Shown here: positions 8,561 to 18,041 of the stretch, one piece after another | Position numbering within the stretch: the first letter of the stretch is position 1 | Layout of the letters: the number at the start of each line of letters is the position of its first letter | From: Corallococcus coralloides DSM 2259 | Lineage (GTDB): Bacteria > Myxococcota > Myxococcia > Myxococcales > Myxococcaceae | DNA length: 64,000 bases | Assembly (NCBI RefSeq): GCF_000255295.1 | Contig: NC_017030.1 | Coordinates: forward strand, 372,001 to 436,000 | Direction of reading: 5' to 3' | Made by a program: the position numbers and the translations under genes | Notes under the pieces: generated by a model | Database searches by the model: none | Seen by the model: the letters and a program-made list of their open reading frames with translations, nothing else | Told to the model about the DNA's origin: nothing

Positions 8561-9922
8561 ATGTCCTCGTGCCGGAGCTGGGCGGTCGCGGTGCTGCTGT
8601 TGCTGCTGGGCACGGGGTGTTCAGCGGCGCGCGGCGTCCGGCTGAAGACGGGGCAGGGGGCTCCGGTCGTCCATGTGCCTCGGGCGGAGGTCGAGCCCGT
8701 GGAGTTGGAGGAGGACGCGTTCACGGACGCGGTGCGGACGCTGGCGGAGGATGCTCCGGTGTCCCCGCGTCCTCGTGAGGGCGCGTATCGGCTGTTCGCG
8801 GGCACGTTCTCCTCGAAGGCCTATGCCCATGTGCGTGGACGCTTGGGGTTGGTTTCCGTGGAGGAGCCTGCTCGTGCCCGGCTGCTGGTGGCGGATGACG
8901 GCCGGGAGCTGGCGAGCGCTTATGGGCGGTGGTGTCAGCGCAAGCAGACACCCGGAGACTGTCTTCAATTGCTGGAGGCGGGTTCCACACTGGATGAGGA
9001 CGGGCGGCGTTCGCTGGCGTTCGCCATCGCGCTGGACTCGGTGTGGGAGGAGACGTCGGAAGCGCTGGTGGGGATGACGGATCAGCGCGCGGTGCTCACC
9101 ACCATCGTCGCGACGAGCACCGTGTACCTGGCGCTGTGGTTGCTGCCCGAGCCTGTGTCGAAGGGCATCGCGGCGACGATGACGGTGGTGCTCATCGCCT
9201 ACCTGGGCATCGACACGGTGTGGAACCTCATCCAGGGATGGATCGAGTTGTCCGAACACGCGCGTGTCGCCCGGACGTTCGATGAGCTTCGCGATGCGGG
9301 GGAGGAGTATGGGGAGGTGATGGGGAAGAACGCGGCGCGGGCGTTCGTGATGCTGGCGCTGGCGGCGGTGGGGAGCACGGCGGAGACGTTCGCGGCGAAG
9401 GTCGCCACGCTCCCGGGTTCAGGGCAGGCCTCGCTGGTTGCCGCGGAGATGGGGGGCTTCCGGCTGGGCGCGGCGGCGCAGGTGGAGTCCGCGGCCGTGT
9501 CCTCCGAGGGCGTGGTCACCCTGGTGCTGCCGCAGAACGCGGTGGCCATGTCCGCTCGGGATGACAAGGGGCCTGTCGCGACGGGTGTGGACGCAAAGGG
9601 GCAGGAGCACCACATTGCATCCAACAAGTTCTGGAACGCCACGAATCGCGGTGGCCCGTGGTCGCCCGAGTTCCAGAAGATCTTCGACAAGGCGGGAATG
9701 TCGCTCGATGACGCCGCGAACAAGGTGTCCGTGCCAGGGCATCGAGGCCCGCATCCAGAGGCGTACCACCGTCGGGTGTTCACAGCGTTGAGGGATGCGA
9801 CGGCAACGTGTCGAACCATGCAAGACTGCCGCGCTTCGTTGACGAGAGCGCTGCAACGGCTTGCGAGCCAGATCCGGCAGCCGGGGACGGATCTGAATCG
9901 ATGGGTTACCGGCTTGGAGTGA
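8561..9922 (+). CDS. SitA5/SitA6-like lipoprotein toxin with C-terminal AHH nuclease domain
   Basis: 453 aa from the ATG at 8561, chosen because GGAGG lies 5 bases upstream; an earlier in-frame ATG at 8540 lacks a site. The lipobox LGTGC puts the lipidated Cys at residue 20. Residues ~180-225 are two hydrophobic helices (TVYLALWLLPEPVSKG…), as in myxobacterial SitA lipoprotein toxins that pass between kin cells by TraA/TraB outer-membrane exchange. The C-terminus (about 341-420) carries an AHH-type HNH nuclease: EHHIASNKFWN (His350, His351) and GHRGPHPEAYHRRV (His394, His398, His403). The immunity gene follows one base after the stop. Delivery by outer-membrane exchange is inferred from family resemblance. 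Confidence 0.8.
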   Translation: MSSCRSWAVAVLLLLLGTGCSAARGVRLKTGQGAPVVHVPRAEVEPVELEEDAFTDAVRTLAEDAPVSPRPREGAYRLFAGTFSSKAYAHVRGRLGLVSVEEPARARLLVADDGRELASAYGRWCQRKQTPGDCLQLLEAGSTLDEDGRRSLAFAIALDSVWEETSEALVGMTDQRAVLTTIVATSTVYLALWLLPEPVSKGIAATMTVVLIAYLGIDTVWNLIQGWIELSEHARVARTFDELRDAGEEYGEVMGKNAARAFVMLALAAVGSTAETFAAKVATLPGSGQASLVAAEMGGFRLGAAAQVESAAVSSEGVVTLVLPQNAVAMSARDDKGPVATGVDAKGQEHHIASNKFWNATNRGGPWSPEFQKIFDKAGMSLDDAANKVSVPGHRGPHPEAYHRRVFTALRDATATCRTMQDCRASLTRALQRLASQIRQPGTDLNRWVTGLE

Positions 9923-9923
9923 C

Positions 9924-11189
9924 ATGGGAGTGTCGTCCATGGCGAGGAACTACTTCGACCTCTACGCGCGCGTCGCGGAAGGACTCTGGTGCCTGGGGCA
10001 TCCGCTCGACGCTCAGCGGCGAGAGCTTGAGGACCCCTGGCAATTCAGTATGGGCGAACCTGCCCACTTCAAGGGGCAGATCAAGCTTCCGCTGGACGTG
10101 GAGGGAGAATCCCGTGACTTCTCCCACGCGGCGTTCGGTACTCCGGTGGTCAATGCGAAGCTGGCCGCACTCTTCCAGGAGCTGGCTCCCCATGACGTGG
10201 AGTTGATTCCCGTCGAGGTCGACGGCCACGCCGGGCCGTACTTCATCCTCAATGCCCTCCGTAAGTTCACATGCATCGATACCGAGGCTTCCGCGGAGGT
10301 GGACTACTGGACCGAGGAGGATGGGCTTCCTGAAAAGGTTGGGAAGCTCTTCTCCATCTCGGGCATGCGTATCGACACGTCGAAGGTAAGCGACGCCAAG
10401 GTGTTCCGTCCGTCGGAGTGGAAGGGCTCGCTCCTCGTCTCCGAGGACATCAAGGACGCGATGGAGCGCGCGGGCATCACGGGTGCGGTGTTCGAAGCGG
10501 TCACGGGCCCACCGACTTTCGATCCAGTTCGCCGCGCGGAGACGAAGAGGCGTGGCGAGTTGTGGAACCAGGCTCGTTATGCCCGTGCGGCCGTGTGGCG
10601 TGGGCTCGGCACCATGTCCGACGACTTCTACATCCCTCCCGTCGTGGGCGGCCCGTGGCCCGGGAAGAGCCAGAACTGGATAGCCGTACGCCGCCCTGAA
10701 GGCAGCATGCTCATCGTCACCGACGGTCTGTCCGATCCCTACTCCGACATCCTGGACCGCCCCACCGCGGGCTTCGGGCTGGAGCTCGCCATCGAGACTC
10801 CGGAGCCGCTCGGGGAGGTGTGGAAGAGCTGGCCGGTGCACCTGCTCGAACGCGTCGCCTACGAGGTCGCCGAGTTCGAAAAGCTCCGTGTCTCCCTGGC
10901 CAACGGCACGCTGTCCATGGAGGTCGACGGCGTGGGCATGCCCGAAACCCTCGTCACTCCCGAGGGCCGGGTGGCCGTGCTCATCGGCATGGAGACGGGC
11001 TCGCTGCCCTCTCGCTTCACGCTTCCCGGGGGCGAGGTCCGGCTCCTCACCGTGAAGGTGCTGATGCCCGCGGAGCTGAAGTGGCTGCTCCAGCAGGGCA
11101 AGGGCGCGGCGGCGGAGCTCATCCGCCGCTTCACGGCCGCGGGAGAGACGCACCTCTCCCGCTCGTGGCGTCAGCCTGTCGTCAGCTAG
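9924..11189 (+). CDS. Cognate immunity protein: Imm11-like domain fused to a SUFU-like domain
   Basis: 421 aa. The start is one base after the toxin stop; ATG at 9939, with GGAGTG upstream, is an alternative. The N-terminal ~190 residues resemble the Imm11 (DUF1629) family common in myxobacteria: YFDLYARV, WQFSMGEPAHFKG, DFSHAAFGTPVVN, IDTEASAEVDYWTEEDG and MRIDTSKVSDAKVFR. The C-terminal ~210 residues (RAAVWRGLGTMSDDFYIPP… to MPAELKWLLQQGKG) resemble the suppressor-of-fused (SUFU) immunity superfamily. Having both immunity folds in one chain suggests protection from the adjacent AHH toxin plus another toxin, or a bipartite inhibitor. The last stop codon shares CTAG with the stop of the convergent amylase gene. 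Confidence 0.75.
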   Translation: MGVSSMARNYFDLYARVAEGLWCLGHPLDAQRRELEDPWQFSMGEPAHFKGQIKLPLDVEGESRDFSHAAFGTPVVNAKLAALFQELAPHDVELIPVEVDGHAGPYFILNALRKFTCIDTEASAEVDYWTEEDGLPEKVGKLFSISGMRIDTSKVSDAKVFRPSEWKGSLLVSEDIKDAMERAGITGAVFEAVTGPPTFDPVRRAETKRRGELWNQARYARAAVWRGLGTMSDDFYIPPVVGGPWPGKSQNWIAVRRPEGSMLIVTDGLSDPYSDILDRPTAGFGLELAIETPEPLGEVWKSWPVHLLERVAYEVAEFEKLRVSLANGTLSMEVDGVGMPETLVTPEGRVAVLIGMETGSLPSRFTLPGGEVRLLTVKVLMPAELKWLLQQGKGAAAELIRRFTAAGETHLSRSWRQPVVS

Positions 11190-12850
11190 CGCAGCCGCCA
11201 GATGCCCGTGGAACGTGCCGGGATGCTGGCCTTCCACGCTCCCGTTCCACCCGAGAGCTGCGTCACTCCGGGGTCCACGAACAGCGGCTCCGCCGTGGTG
11301 GCCTCCACGTCGAACGGTCCCACCGACTCCTGCGAGTTGGAGAAGTTGTGGACCACCAGCACCTGCTCGTCGTCCAGCGTCCTCACGAACGCGAGCGTGC
11401 GCGACACTCCCGTCGTCGCCGTGAACAGCCGCAGGCCTCCGTTTCGCAACGCCTCCGAACCCTGGCGTGCGTGGATGAGCGAGCGGTAGCGCGACAGCAG
11501 CGACCTCGGGTTGCTCCGCTGCGCCTCCACGTTCGCCGTCTCCCTTCCGCTGGAGAACGCGTACCAGGGCGAGCCCGTGGTGAAGCCTCCCCCCGCCGCG
11601 GCGCTCCACGGCATCGGCGTGCGCTTGGACTCGTCGTTGTTGGCGTTGCCGTTCCCCAGGCCCACCTCTTCGCCGTAGTAGAGGAACGGCGCACCCGGCA
11701 GCGTCAGCAACACCGAGGCCGCCAGCCCCAGCTTCGCCCCGTCGTTGGCGAACTGCGTCGCCAGCCGCACCATGTCGTGGTTGGTGAGGAAGGGCGCATC
11801 CGCCACGCCGGCCGGATAGTTGTTCTTCATCTCCAGCAACTTCGCCGCCACGCCCCCGCCGTTGCCCGCGTTGATGCCTTCAATCACCCGCGTGGACATG
11901 GGGAAGTTGAAGTTGAGCGGCAGCTCGTCCCCGCCCGGCAGCGTCGCCGTGGAGCCGTAGTACTTCGCCACCGAGGGCGTCTCGCTCCAGTTCTCGCCCA
12001 CCAGCACCGCGTCCGGCTTCACCGAACGCACGTGCGCGGAGAACTCCTTCCAGAAGGCGTGCGTCTCCGGCGTGTCCGCCTGTCCCGCGCCGCCGCCCGT
12101 CTCGATGAGGTAGCGCGCGGCATCCAGCCGGAAGCCGTCCACGCCGCGCTGGAGCCACAGCGTCGCCAGGCGCTTGATCTCCTCGCGCACCGCGGGCGTC
12201 TGCATGTTCAGGTCCGGCATGCCGCCCCAGAAGACGCCGTAGTACCAGCCGCTGTCCTGCTGATGCCACGTGTTGGTCTGCGAGTAGATGTCCCACGGCT
12301 GCGCCCACGCCGGGTTGTTCGCGCGCCACTGGTACCAGTCCCGCTTCGGCGACTGCGCCGAGGACGCCGAGTCCACGAACCATGGATGCGATGCGCTGGT
12401 GTGGTTGATGACGAAGTCGAGGATGACGCGCATGCCCCGGCGGTGCGCCTCGTCACACAGCCGCTGCAGGTCCTCCAGCGAGCCGTACGCCGCCTGGATG
12501 CGCTCGTAATCCGTCACGTCGTAGCCGTGGTAGCTGGGCGACGCGAACACCGGCATCAACCACAGCGCGTCCACGCCCAGGTCGTCCGTCGTCGCCGGGT
12601 TGCCGTCGTTCAGGTAGTCCAGCCGCGAGATAAGCCCCGGCAGGTCTCCGACTCCGTCGCCGTTGGAGTCCTGAAAGCTGCGGACGAACACCTCGTAGAA
12701 CACCGCGCCCCGGTACCACGCGTCTCCCGCGGGCGCCGCGAGCGTGATGTTTCCAGGCGCGGACGGAGCCGGCGCGGGCGTTGGCGAAGAACCGGCGCAG
12801 GCCGACAGCAGGGCCGCGCTGCAGAGGGAGAGTCCGCGGAGGGGGCGCAT
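11186..12850 (-). CDS. GH13 alpha-amylase-family lipoprotein
   Basis: 554 aa from the ATG at 12850, preceded by GAGGAAG. A lipoprotein signal ([18 protein letters not shown]) is followed by a Pro/Ala linker and then a GH13 TIM barrel. All conserved regions are visible: region [15 protein letters not shown], region [13 protein letters not shown] (nucleophile Asp), the catalytic Glu in LVGENWSE, and region [14 protein letters not shown] smaller C-terminal beta domain follows. It should cleave alpha-1,4-glucans at the cell surface, feeding the maltose importer at the start of the window. It is divergent from the DUF4032 gene and convergent with the immunity gene, so it appears to be a single transcription unit. 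Confidence 0.93.
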   Translation of the reverse strand: MRPLRGLSLCSAALLSACAGSSPTPAPAPSAPGNITLAAPAGDAWYRGAVFYEVFVRSFQDSNGDGVGDLPGLISRLDYLNDGNPATTDDLGVDALWLMPVFASPSYHGYDVTDYERIQAAYGSLEDLQRLCDEAHRRGMRVILDFVINHTSASHPWFVDSASSAQSPKRDWYQWRANNPAWAQPWDIYSQTNTWHQQDSGWYYGVFWGGMPDLNMQTPAVREEIKRLATLWLQRGVDGFRLDAARYLIETGGGAGQADTPETHAFWKEFSAHVRSVKPDAVLVGENWSETPSVAKYYGSTATLPGGDELPLNFNFPMSTRVIEGINAGNGGGVAAKLLEMKNNYPAGVADAPFLTNHDMVRLATQFANDGAKLGLAASVLLTLPGAPFLYYGEEVGLGNGNANNDESKRTPMPWSAAAGGGFTTGSPWYAFSSGRETANVEAQRSNPRSLLSRYRSLIHARQGSEALRNGGLRLFTATTGVSRTLAFVRTLDDEQVLVVHNFSNSQESVGPFDVEATTAEPLFVDPGVTQLSGGTGAWKASIPARSTGIWRLR

Positions 12851-12940
12851 GGCTTCTTCCTCTAACAGCGAACGTTCCACGCGGGCCAGCGCACCCCCGG
12901 GATGAAGCGCGCTCACCCGGACGGTAGGCTTGTGGCCAAC

Positions 12941-14275
12941 ATGTCTCACCCTTCTCGCCGCCTTCATTCCCTGCATATCCGGCAGGGGCACCCGGACTTC
13001 CTCGACCTTCCGTGGGAGCTGCCGCTGGAGGCGTGGACGGAGCGTTCACCGCGCGTGGTGGAGGTGCCGCGCGGTCTGTCCCGGCACGTGGTGGTGTTCG
13101 TCTCCTACGGCGCCACCATCTACGCCTTCAAGGAGACGCCCGCGCGCGTGGCGCAGCGCGAGTACGACCTCCTGCGCGGCCTGGAGGAACGCCGGCTGCC
13201 GTCCGTGGTGCCCGTGGGCCTCGCGGTCCAGACGGAGGAGGGACTGGAGGCCTCGCCCGGGGACAGGCCCGGACTGCTGATCACCCAGTACCTCGCGTCG
13301 TCGCTGCCGTACCGCGCGCTGTTCATGCACCAGGGGTTGGAGCGCTACCGGTCGCGGCTCCTGGATGCGATGGCGGGCCTGCTGGTGCGGCTGCATCTGG
13401 GCGGCTTCTTCTGGGGCGACTGCTCGCTGTCCAACGTGCTCTTCCGCCGCGACGCGGGCGAGCTGCAGGCGTACGCCGTGGACGCGGAGACGTCCGAATT
13501 GCACGAGCAGCTCTCCGCCGGTCAGCGGGAGATGGACCTGCAAATCATGGAGGAGAACGTCGCTGGCGGTCTGGCGGACCTGGCGGCTCGCGTGGAGCTG
13601 GCGGAGGAGCTGCCCCAGGAGCTGGAGGCCTGGCAGGAGACAGCGGCGAGCATCCGCCAGCGCTACGAGCGGCTGTGGGCCGAAATCAATCGCGAGCTCA
13701 TCCTCCAGCCGCATGAGAGCTACCGCATCCACGAGCGGATCCGCACGCTCAACGACCTGGGCTTCTCCGTGGGCGAGGTGGAGCTGCTGGCGAGCGGGCA
13801 GGGCAGCCAGCTGCGCATGCGCACCATCGTCACGGACCGCGAGTACCACCGGCACCAGCTGCACTCGCTCACCGGCATCGTCGCGGAGGAGCGCCAGGCG
13901 AGCCTGCTGCTCAACGAGATGCAGGAGATGAAGGCCACGCTCACGCGCAAGCTGGACCGCAGCGTGCCCCTGAGCGTGGCCGCGTTCCGCTGGCTGGACG
14001 AGCGCTACCACCCCACGCTGTCACGCCTCCAGAAGGACCTGGGCCGCGCGGCGGACACCGCGGAGCTCTACTGCCAGGTGCTGGAGCACAAGTGGTTCCT
14101 GTCCGAGCGCGCGAAGCGCGACGTGGGCCTGGACGCCGCCGTGCAGGACTACGTGACGCTCAGCCGCAAGCAGCCCGGCATCGCGCCGCTCCTGGAGGAT
14201 GCCTCGAGGGCCGCGAGCTCCAGCGCGGAGGACGATGCTCCGAGCGTGACTCCCACCGCGCGCTCGGACGGGTAG
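12941..14275 (+). CDS. DUF4032 / lipopolysaccharide-kinase-fold protein
   Basis: 444 aa from ATG 12941 ([16 protein letters not shown]); an in-frame ATG at 12902 would add 13 residues, and neither has a strong ribosome site. The N-terminal half has protein-kinase-like signatures: a lysine in [19 protein letters not shown], the catalytic-loop-like [11 protein letters not shown], and DAETSEL in the position of the metal-binding DFG. The second half matches the DUF4032 layout ([34 protein letters not shown]) and is rich in charged helices. Cytosolic; the substrate is unknown. It meets the convergent metallophosphoesterase gene with only two bases between stop codons. Confidence 0.75.
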   Translation: MSHPSRRLHSLHIRQGHPDFLDLPWELPLEAWTERSPRVVEVPRGLSRHVVVFVSYGATIYAFKETPARVAQREYDLLRGLEERRLPSVVPVGLAVQTEEGLEASPGDRPGLLITQYLASSLPYRALFMHQGLERYRSRLLDAMAGLLVRLHLGGFFWGDCSLSNVLFRRDAGELQAYAVDAETSELHEQLSAGQREMDLQIMEENVAGGLADLAARVELAEELPQELEAWQETAASIRQRYERLWAEINRELILQPHESYRIHERIRTLNDLGFSVGEVELLASGQGSQLRMRTIVTDREYHRHQLHSLTGIVAEERQASLLLNEMQEMKATLTRKLDRSVPLSVAAFRWLDERYHPTLSRLQKDLGRAADTAELYCQVLEHKWFLSERAKRDVGLDAAVQDYVTLSRKQPGIAPLLEDASRAASSSAEDDAPSVTPTARSDG

Positions 14276-14277
14276 CG

Positions 14278-16110
14278 TCAGCGGCAGACCCGGATGGGCG
14301 GCTCGATGAGGAACGGCTCGGTGGCGTTCGGGTCGTCCGGGTCGAACGCGGGCGACATGGGCCCCGCGCCGGTGGGCTTCCACTTGCGCGGCACTCGCTC
14401 CAGGCCCACGGGGTAGATGGTCAGCGCCCCGTCCTTGCCGATGCGCATGCGCAGGAAGTTCTTCCAGTCCGGCAGCGCGAGCGACCCGAAGGCCTCGTTG
14501 GAGTGCGCGCCGAAGAAGTTCACGCTCAGCCAGAGGTACAGGCCGGTGATGAACGGGCCCACGAGGAAGCCGCCCACGAAGGTGAACGTGCAGGAGAAGA
14601 AGAACTTGCCCGCGAGGTGCAGCCAGCCGTCCGCGCAGTGCGCGCCATCGGGTGACAGCACCGGACACACGCCCAGCTTGCTCACCGTGAAGTATGTCGC
14701 GCCCCAGGCGACGAAGAACGCCGCCACGATGTGCGCCACGCCGTGCAGGCTGCCCAGGAGCGCGCGCCATTTCCCCAGCGCCGCGTCCGCCAGCCCCGCG
14801 AGTCCTCCCACCGTCACCATGCCGAGGATGAGCGTCCACGGCCGGTTGACCATGCTGTTGGCCACCGCCGTCACCACCTCCGGCAGGCGGGAGAGGCCCA
14901 GCGAGCCCACCTCCGCGTAGGCCGCCAGCGCGAGCAGCAGGTACCACAGGCCGGTGATGAGCCCGAACAGCGGGCTGTAGCGGATGAGGAACAGGTTCTT
15001 GCGCGCGAGCTTCCGGGACGTGGCTTCGTCCGGGAAGCTCTTGCGCAGCGTGGAGCCGTCTCGCAGCACCGGCGCCGCGGGCGCGTGCGTGGGGTGCATG
15101 AACGCGCCGCCTCCGCCCGCGGTGATGCGGTGCTGGCCGGTGTCGTCCTCGTGCCGGCGGTAGTGGTGCAGGTCGCCCGCGAGGAATACAGCAATGCGCC
15201 GCCCGAGCACCTTCTCCTCCAGGTACTCCAGGTTGTTCTCCAGATAGCTGCCCTTGGTGCGACGCGCGGCCGCGGCCAGCACCCACGCGGGCTCCGCGTT
15301 GCAAAGGATGACGCGGTCGTCCGGGCCCATCTGCTCCGCGACCTGGCGGAAGTACTCCACCTGGGGCACGTCGATGTCGCTGTTGAGCTGCACGTCCGTG
15401 CCGATGAGCCACCAGCTCTTCGGCAGCTTCAGCGCGAAGTAGCTGCGGCTCTGCCGCGTGCGGCGCCCGGCCAGCCAGCGCTGCGCGCAGAACAGCCGCA
15501 TGAAGGCGGACAGGCCGTCGTACCAGTCGTGGTTGCCCGGGATGACGAACAGGTCCGGGTGGGGCGCCTGCGAGCGGCGCATGGCGGCCTCGTAGGGCTG
15601 CACCGTGCGCTCCTCGTACGTCTCGCGGCTGGCGCCCGGGTAGACCTCGTCCCCGCCGAAGACCAGCACGCGGCCTCGCGGTGTGATGTGCGCTGTCTTG
15701 CCGTCCTCTTCCGGCAACCGCAGCTCCGGGAGCGCCAGGAGGCGCGCCACCGCGTAGGTGGAGTCCCAGCCGTCACCGATGTCGGAGACGTAGTCGAGCC
15801 AGAAGTCGCCGTCCGCGCCGGACTCCTCCGAATAGTCGAAGTAGGGCTGCTGCGGCCGCACCACCGCTTCGATGAGCCGGTGGTCCGCTCGCGCGCCGAA
15901 CACCGTGGCCACCACCGCGTCCAGGCCCGTGCGCAGCACCTGCCCGGGGTGCAGCCAGCGCACCATGTCCGCGTGCTTCTGGGGCCTGGTGGCGGTGGCG
16001 GTGCCTCGCTCGCGCACCAGGTGCGGCGGGGGCGTGGGACCCTGTTCCTCCCAGGGCGCGGGCGGGTCGTCGCGGCGGTCCCCTTCGGGCCGCGTGGGCT
16101 CACCGGCCAT
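14278..16110 (-). CDS. Membrane-associated metallophosphoesterase
   Basis: 610 aa. The N-terminal ~330 residues hold a calcineurin-like phosphoesterase domain with the metal-site motifs in order: DIGDGWDST, FGGDEVYPG, IPGNHDWYDG and AGDLHHYRRH. The C-terminal part has about five hydrophobic segments (for example FGLITGLWYLLLALAAYAEV, WTLILGMVTVGGLAGLA, FFFSCTFTFVGGFLVGPFI) and ends in a hydrophilic tail. It is probably an inner-membrane enzyme hydrolysing a phosphoester; the substrate cannot be read from sequence. The first ~45 residues are a Pro/Glu/Arg-rich low-complexity leader, and the start has only a weak ribosome site, so a slightly later start is possible. Confidence 0.85.
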   Translation of the reverse strand: MAGEPTRPEGDRRDDPPAPWEEQGPTPPPHLVRERGTATATRPQKHADMVRWLHPGQVLRTGLDAVVATVFGARADHRLIEAVVRPQQPYFDYSEESGADGDFWLDYVSDIGDGWDSTYAVARLLALPELRLPEEDGKTAHITPRGRVLVFGGDEVYPGASRETYEERTVQPYEAAMRRSQAPHPDLFVIPGNHDWYDGLSAFMRLFCAQRWLAGRRTRQSRSYFALKLPKSWWLIGTDVQLNSDIDVPQVEYFRQVAEQMGPDDRVILCNAEPAWVLAAAARRTKGSYLENNLEYLEEKVLGRRIAVFLAGDLHHYRRHEDDTGQHRITAGGGGAFMHPTHAPAAPVLRDGSTLRKSFPDEATSRKLARKNLFLIRYSPLFGLITGLWYLLLALAAYAEVGSLGLSRLPEVVTAVANSMVNRPWTLILGMVTVGGLAGLADAALGKWRALLGSLHGVAHIVAAFFVAWGATYFTVSKLGVCPVLSPDGAHCADGWLHLAGKFFFSCTFTFVGGFLVGPFITGLYLWLSVNFFGAHSNEAFGSLALPDWKNFLRMRIGKDGALTIYPVGLERVPRKWKPTGAGPMSPAFDPDDPNATEPFLIEPPIRVCR

Positions 16111-16276
16111 CGCGAGGACCCGGGACGGCGGAGGGAAGGGAAGAGGCGGCGGGCGGCGCCAGCGTGGACCGGAGAGCCATGGACCCCTGGCTTAGCATGC
16201 CTGTGCGGGACTCCTGGAGGGCAGGCAGGCGTGGTTTCCGTTCCCTGGCGGGATGGTCCCTGCGACCCTGGGGCGC

Positions 16277-16732
16277 ATGTCGAACGCCTCCCTGAAGGAC
16301 TTCCCCGTCGTCGTGAGCTTCCCCGTGCACTGGAGCGAGATGGACGCGTACGGGCACGTCAACAATGCCCGCACGTTCACCTGGTTCGAGTCCGCGCGCA
16401 TCGCGTACATGGCCCGCATCGGGCTGGTGGGGCCTTCCGCCGCGGGCGCGGACACGACGATGGCGGACGGCGTGGGGCCCATCCTGGCCAACACGCACGC
16501 GGACTACCTCAAGCCGGTGGTGTTCCCGGTGAACCTGGTGGCGGGCGCGCGCGTCACGCGCGTGGGCAATTCCTCCATCACCTTCGAGCACGTGGTGGCG
16601 GGCGCGGACGACGGGGTGCTCTACACGCGCGGCGGGTCCATCGTCGTGACGCTGCGCTACGCCACGCATGAGAAGGTCCCGGTTCCGCCAGCGGTGCGTG
16701 CGGCCATCGAGACGCTGGAGGGGAGAGGCTAG
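16277..16732 (+). CDS. Hot-dog-fold acyl-CoA thioesterase (4-hydroxybenzoyl-CoA thioesterase type)
   Basis: 151 aa, the usual size for the family. The active-site region HWSEMDAYGHVNNARTFTWFE contains the Asp-x-x-x-His-Val-Asn-Asn pattern of 4HBT/YbgC thioesterases, with the Asp in DAYGHVNN as the likely catalytic residue. It would hydrolyse acyl-CoA thioesters in the cytosol. The ATG at 16277 is chosen over an upstream GTG at 16253 because the family normally begins close to this motif and GGGG lies just before it. It stands alone between the divergent phosphoesterase gene and a histidine kinase gene. Confidence 0.85.
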   Translation: MSNASLKDFPVVVSFPVHWSEMDAYGHVNNARTFTWFESARIAYMARIGLVGPSAAGADTTMADGVGPILANTHADYLKPVVFPVNLVAGARVTRVGNSSITFEHVVAGADDGVLYTRGGSIVVTLRYATHEKVPVPPAVRAAIETLEGRG

Positions 16733-16823
16733 CCTGGAAGTATGGCTGGGTGGCCGTTGGCCTTGATCCAGGGTCCAACAGCACCAGGGCCCGCGCGACG
16801 GGTACGTTGTAGCGGAGCGACTC

Positions 16824-18041
16824 ATGCCCCCCACTCCTTCCGCCCATCCCCACCCCCGCACCGCCAACCCCCTCACGGCGGACGTGGAGGCCGTAGGCCG
16901 CATCGACGCGGTGAAGACGGTGCTGCGCGTGCTGACGCGCACCACGGGGCTGCGCCTGGCGGTGGTGGCGCGCGTGACGCCGGAGTCGTGGACGTGCTGC
17001 GCGGTGCTGGACGAGATGGGCTTCGGGCTGAAGGCCGGAGACACGCTGGCCGTCAGCACCACGTTCTGCAACACGGTGCGGAACCTGGGGACGCCGCTGA
17101 AGGTGAACCGCGCGAGTACGGATCCGCGCTTCGCGAACCACCCCGCGCCGAGGATGTACAACGTGGAGAGCTACGTCGCGGTGCCGCTGTACCGGCGCAA
17201 CGGGGAGTTCTTCGGCGTGATGTGCGCGCTGGATTCGAATCCGGCGGACCTCTCCGACGAGGTGCTGGAGACCTTCCGCCACCTGGGCGACCTGGTGGGC
17301 TACCAGCTGGAGCAGGAGGAGGCGCTGTCGGAGCGCGACTCGCAGTTGATGGGCGCCCAGGAGGCGTCGGTCCTGCGCGAGCAGCTGATGGGCATTGTCA
17401 GCCACGACCTGCGCAATCCGCTCAACGCCATCTCACTGGCGGCGGCGACGCTGATTCGCAGGACGGACCTGGATGACCGGGCGCGCCGGGGGCTGCGGCG
17501 CATCCTCGATTCGTCGGACCGGGCGAACCGGCTCATCCGCGACCTGCTGGACTTCACCCACGTGCGCACGGGCATGGCCCTGCCGGTGAAGCCGCAGCCC
17601 ATGAACCTGCATGAAGTCGCCGAGCAGGTGGTGGACGAGGTGCGGCTCACCGCGCGGGGACGCTCGCTGGACCTGGTGTGCGAGGGCTGCGGGAAGGGGC
17701 GCTGGGATCCGGATCGCATCGCGCAGGTGCTGACCAACCTGCTCACCAACGCCGTGCAGTACAGCGCGCAGGATGCCCTGATTCGCGTGGAGGTGCGCGG
17801 GGATGAGCGGGAGGTGGTGCTGGCGGTGACGAACCCGGGGACGCCCATCCTGCCCGCGCTGCTGCCCGTGCTCTTCGAGCCGATGACCCGGGGCACCACC
17901 GAGGGCAGCGAGCACCGCAGCGTGGGGCTGGGGCTCTTCATCGTGAATCAGATCGTCCGCGCGCACGGCGGCGCGGTGGACGTGATGTCCACCGAGGAAG
18001 CGGGCACCACCTTCCGCGTGCACCTGCCTCGCGGCTGTTGA
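16824..18041 (+). CDS. GAF-domain sensor histidine kinase
   Basis: 405 aa, soluble. Residues ~20-170 are a GAF domain (VKTVLRVLTRTTGLRLAVVA…SYVAVPLYRRNGEFFGVMCALD). A short coiled coil leads to the dimerisation/phosphoacceptor helix GIVSHDLRNPLNAIS (His in SHDLRNP) and an HATPase domain with N box QVLTNLLTNAVQYS and G boxes around EHRSVGLGLFIVNQI. No receiver or membrane segment is present and no response-regulator gene is adjacent, so it is an orphan kinase that probably senses a cytosolic ligand. Its stop abuts the stop of the convergent phosphofructokinase gene. Confidence 0.92.
   Translation: MPPTPSAHPHPRTANPLTADVEAVGRIDAVKTVLRVLTRTTGLRLAVVARVTPESWTCCAVLDEMGFGLKAGDTLAVSTTFCNTVRNLGTPLKVNRASTDPRFANHPAPRMYNVESYVAVPLYRRNGEFFGVMCALDSNPADLSDEVLETFRHLGDLVGYQLEQEEALSERDSQLMGAQEASVLREQLMGIVSHDLRNPLNAISLAAATLIRRTDLDDRARRGLRRILDSSDRANRLIRDLLDFTHVRTGMALPVKPQPMNLHEVAEQVVDEVRLTARGRSLDLVCEGCGKGRWDPDRIAQVLTNLLTNAVQYSAQDALIRVEVRGDEREVVLAVTNPGTPILPALLPVLFEPMTRGTTEGSEHRSVGLGLFIVNQIVRAHGGAVDVMSTEEAGTTFRVHLPRGC

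Noticed and set aside
10820..12865. 681-codon open frame on the plus strand across the immunity gene end and the amylase gene
   Set aside because: Arg-rich shadow of the amylase gene, whose GH13 motifs are clear on the minus strand.
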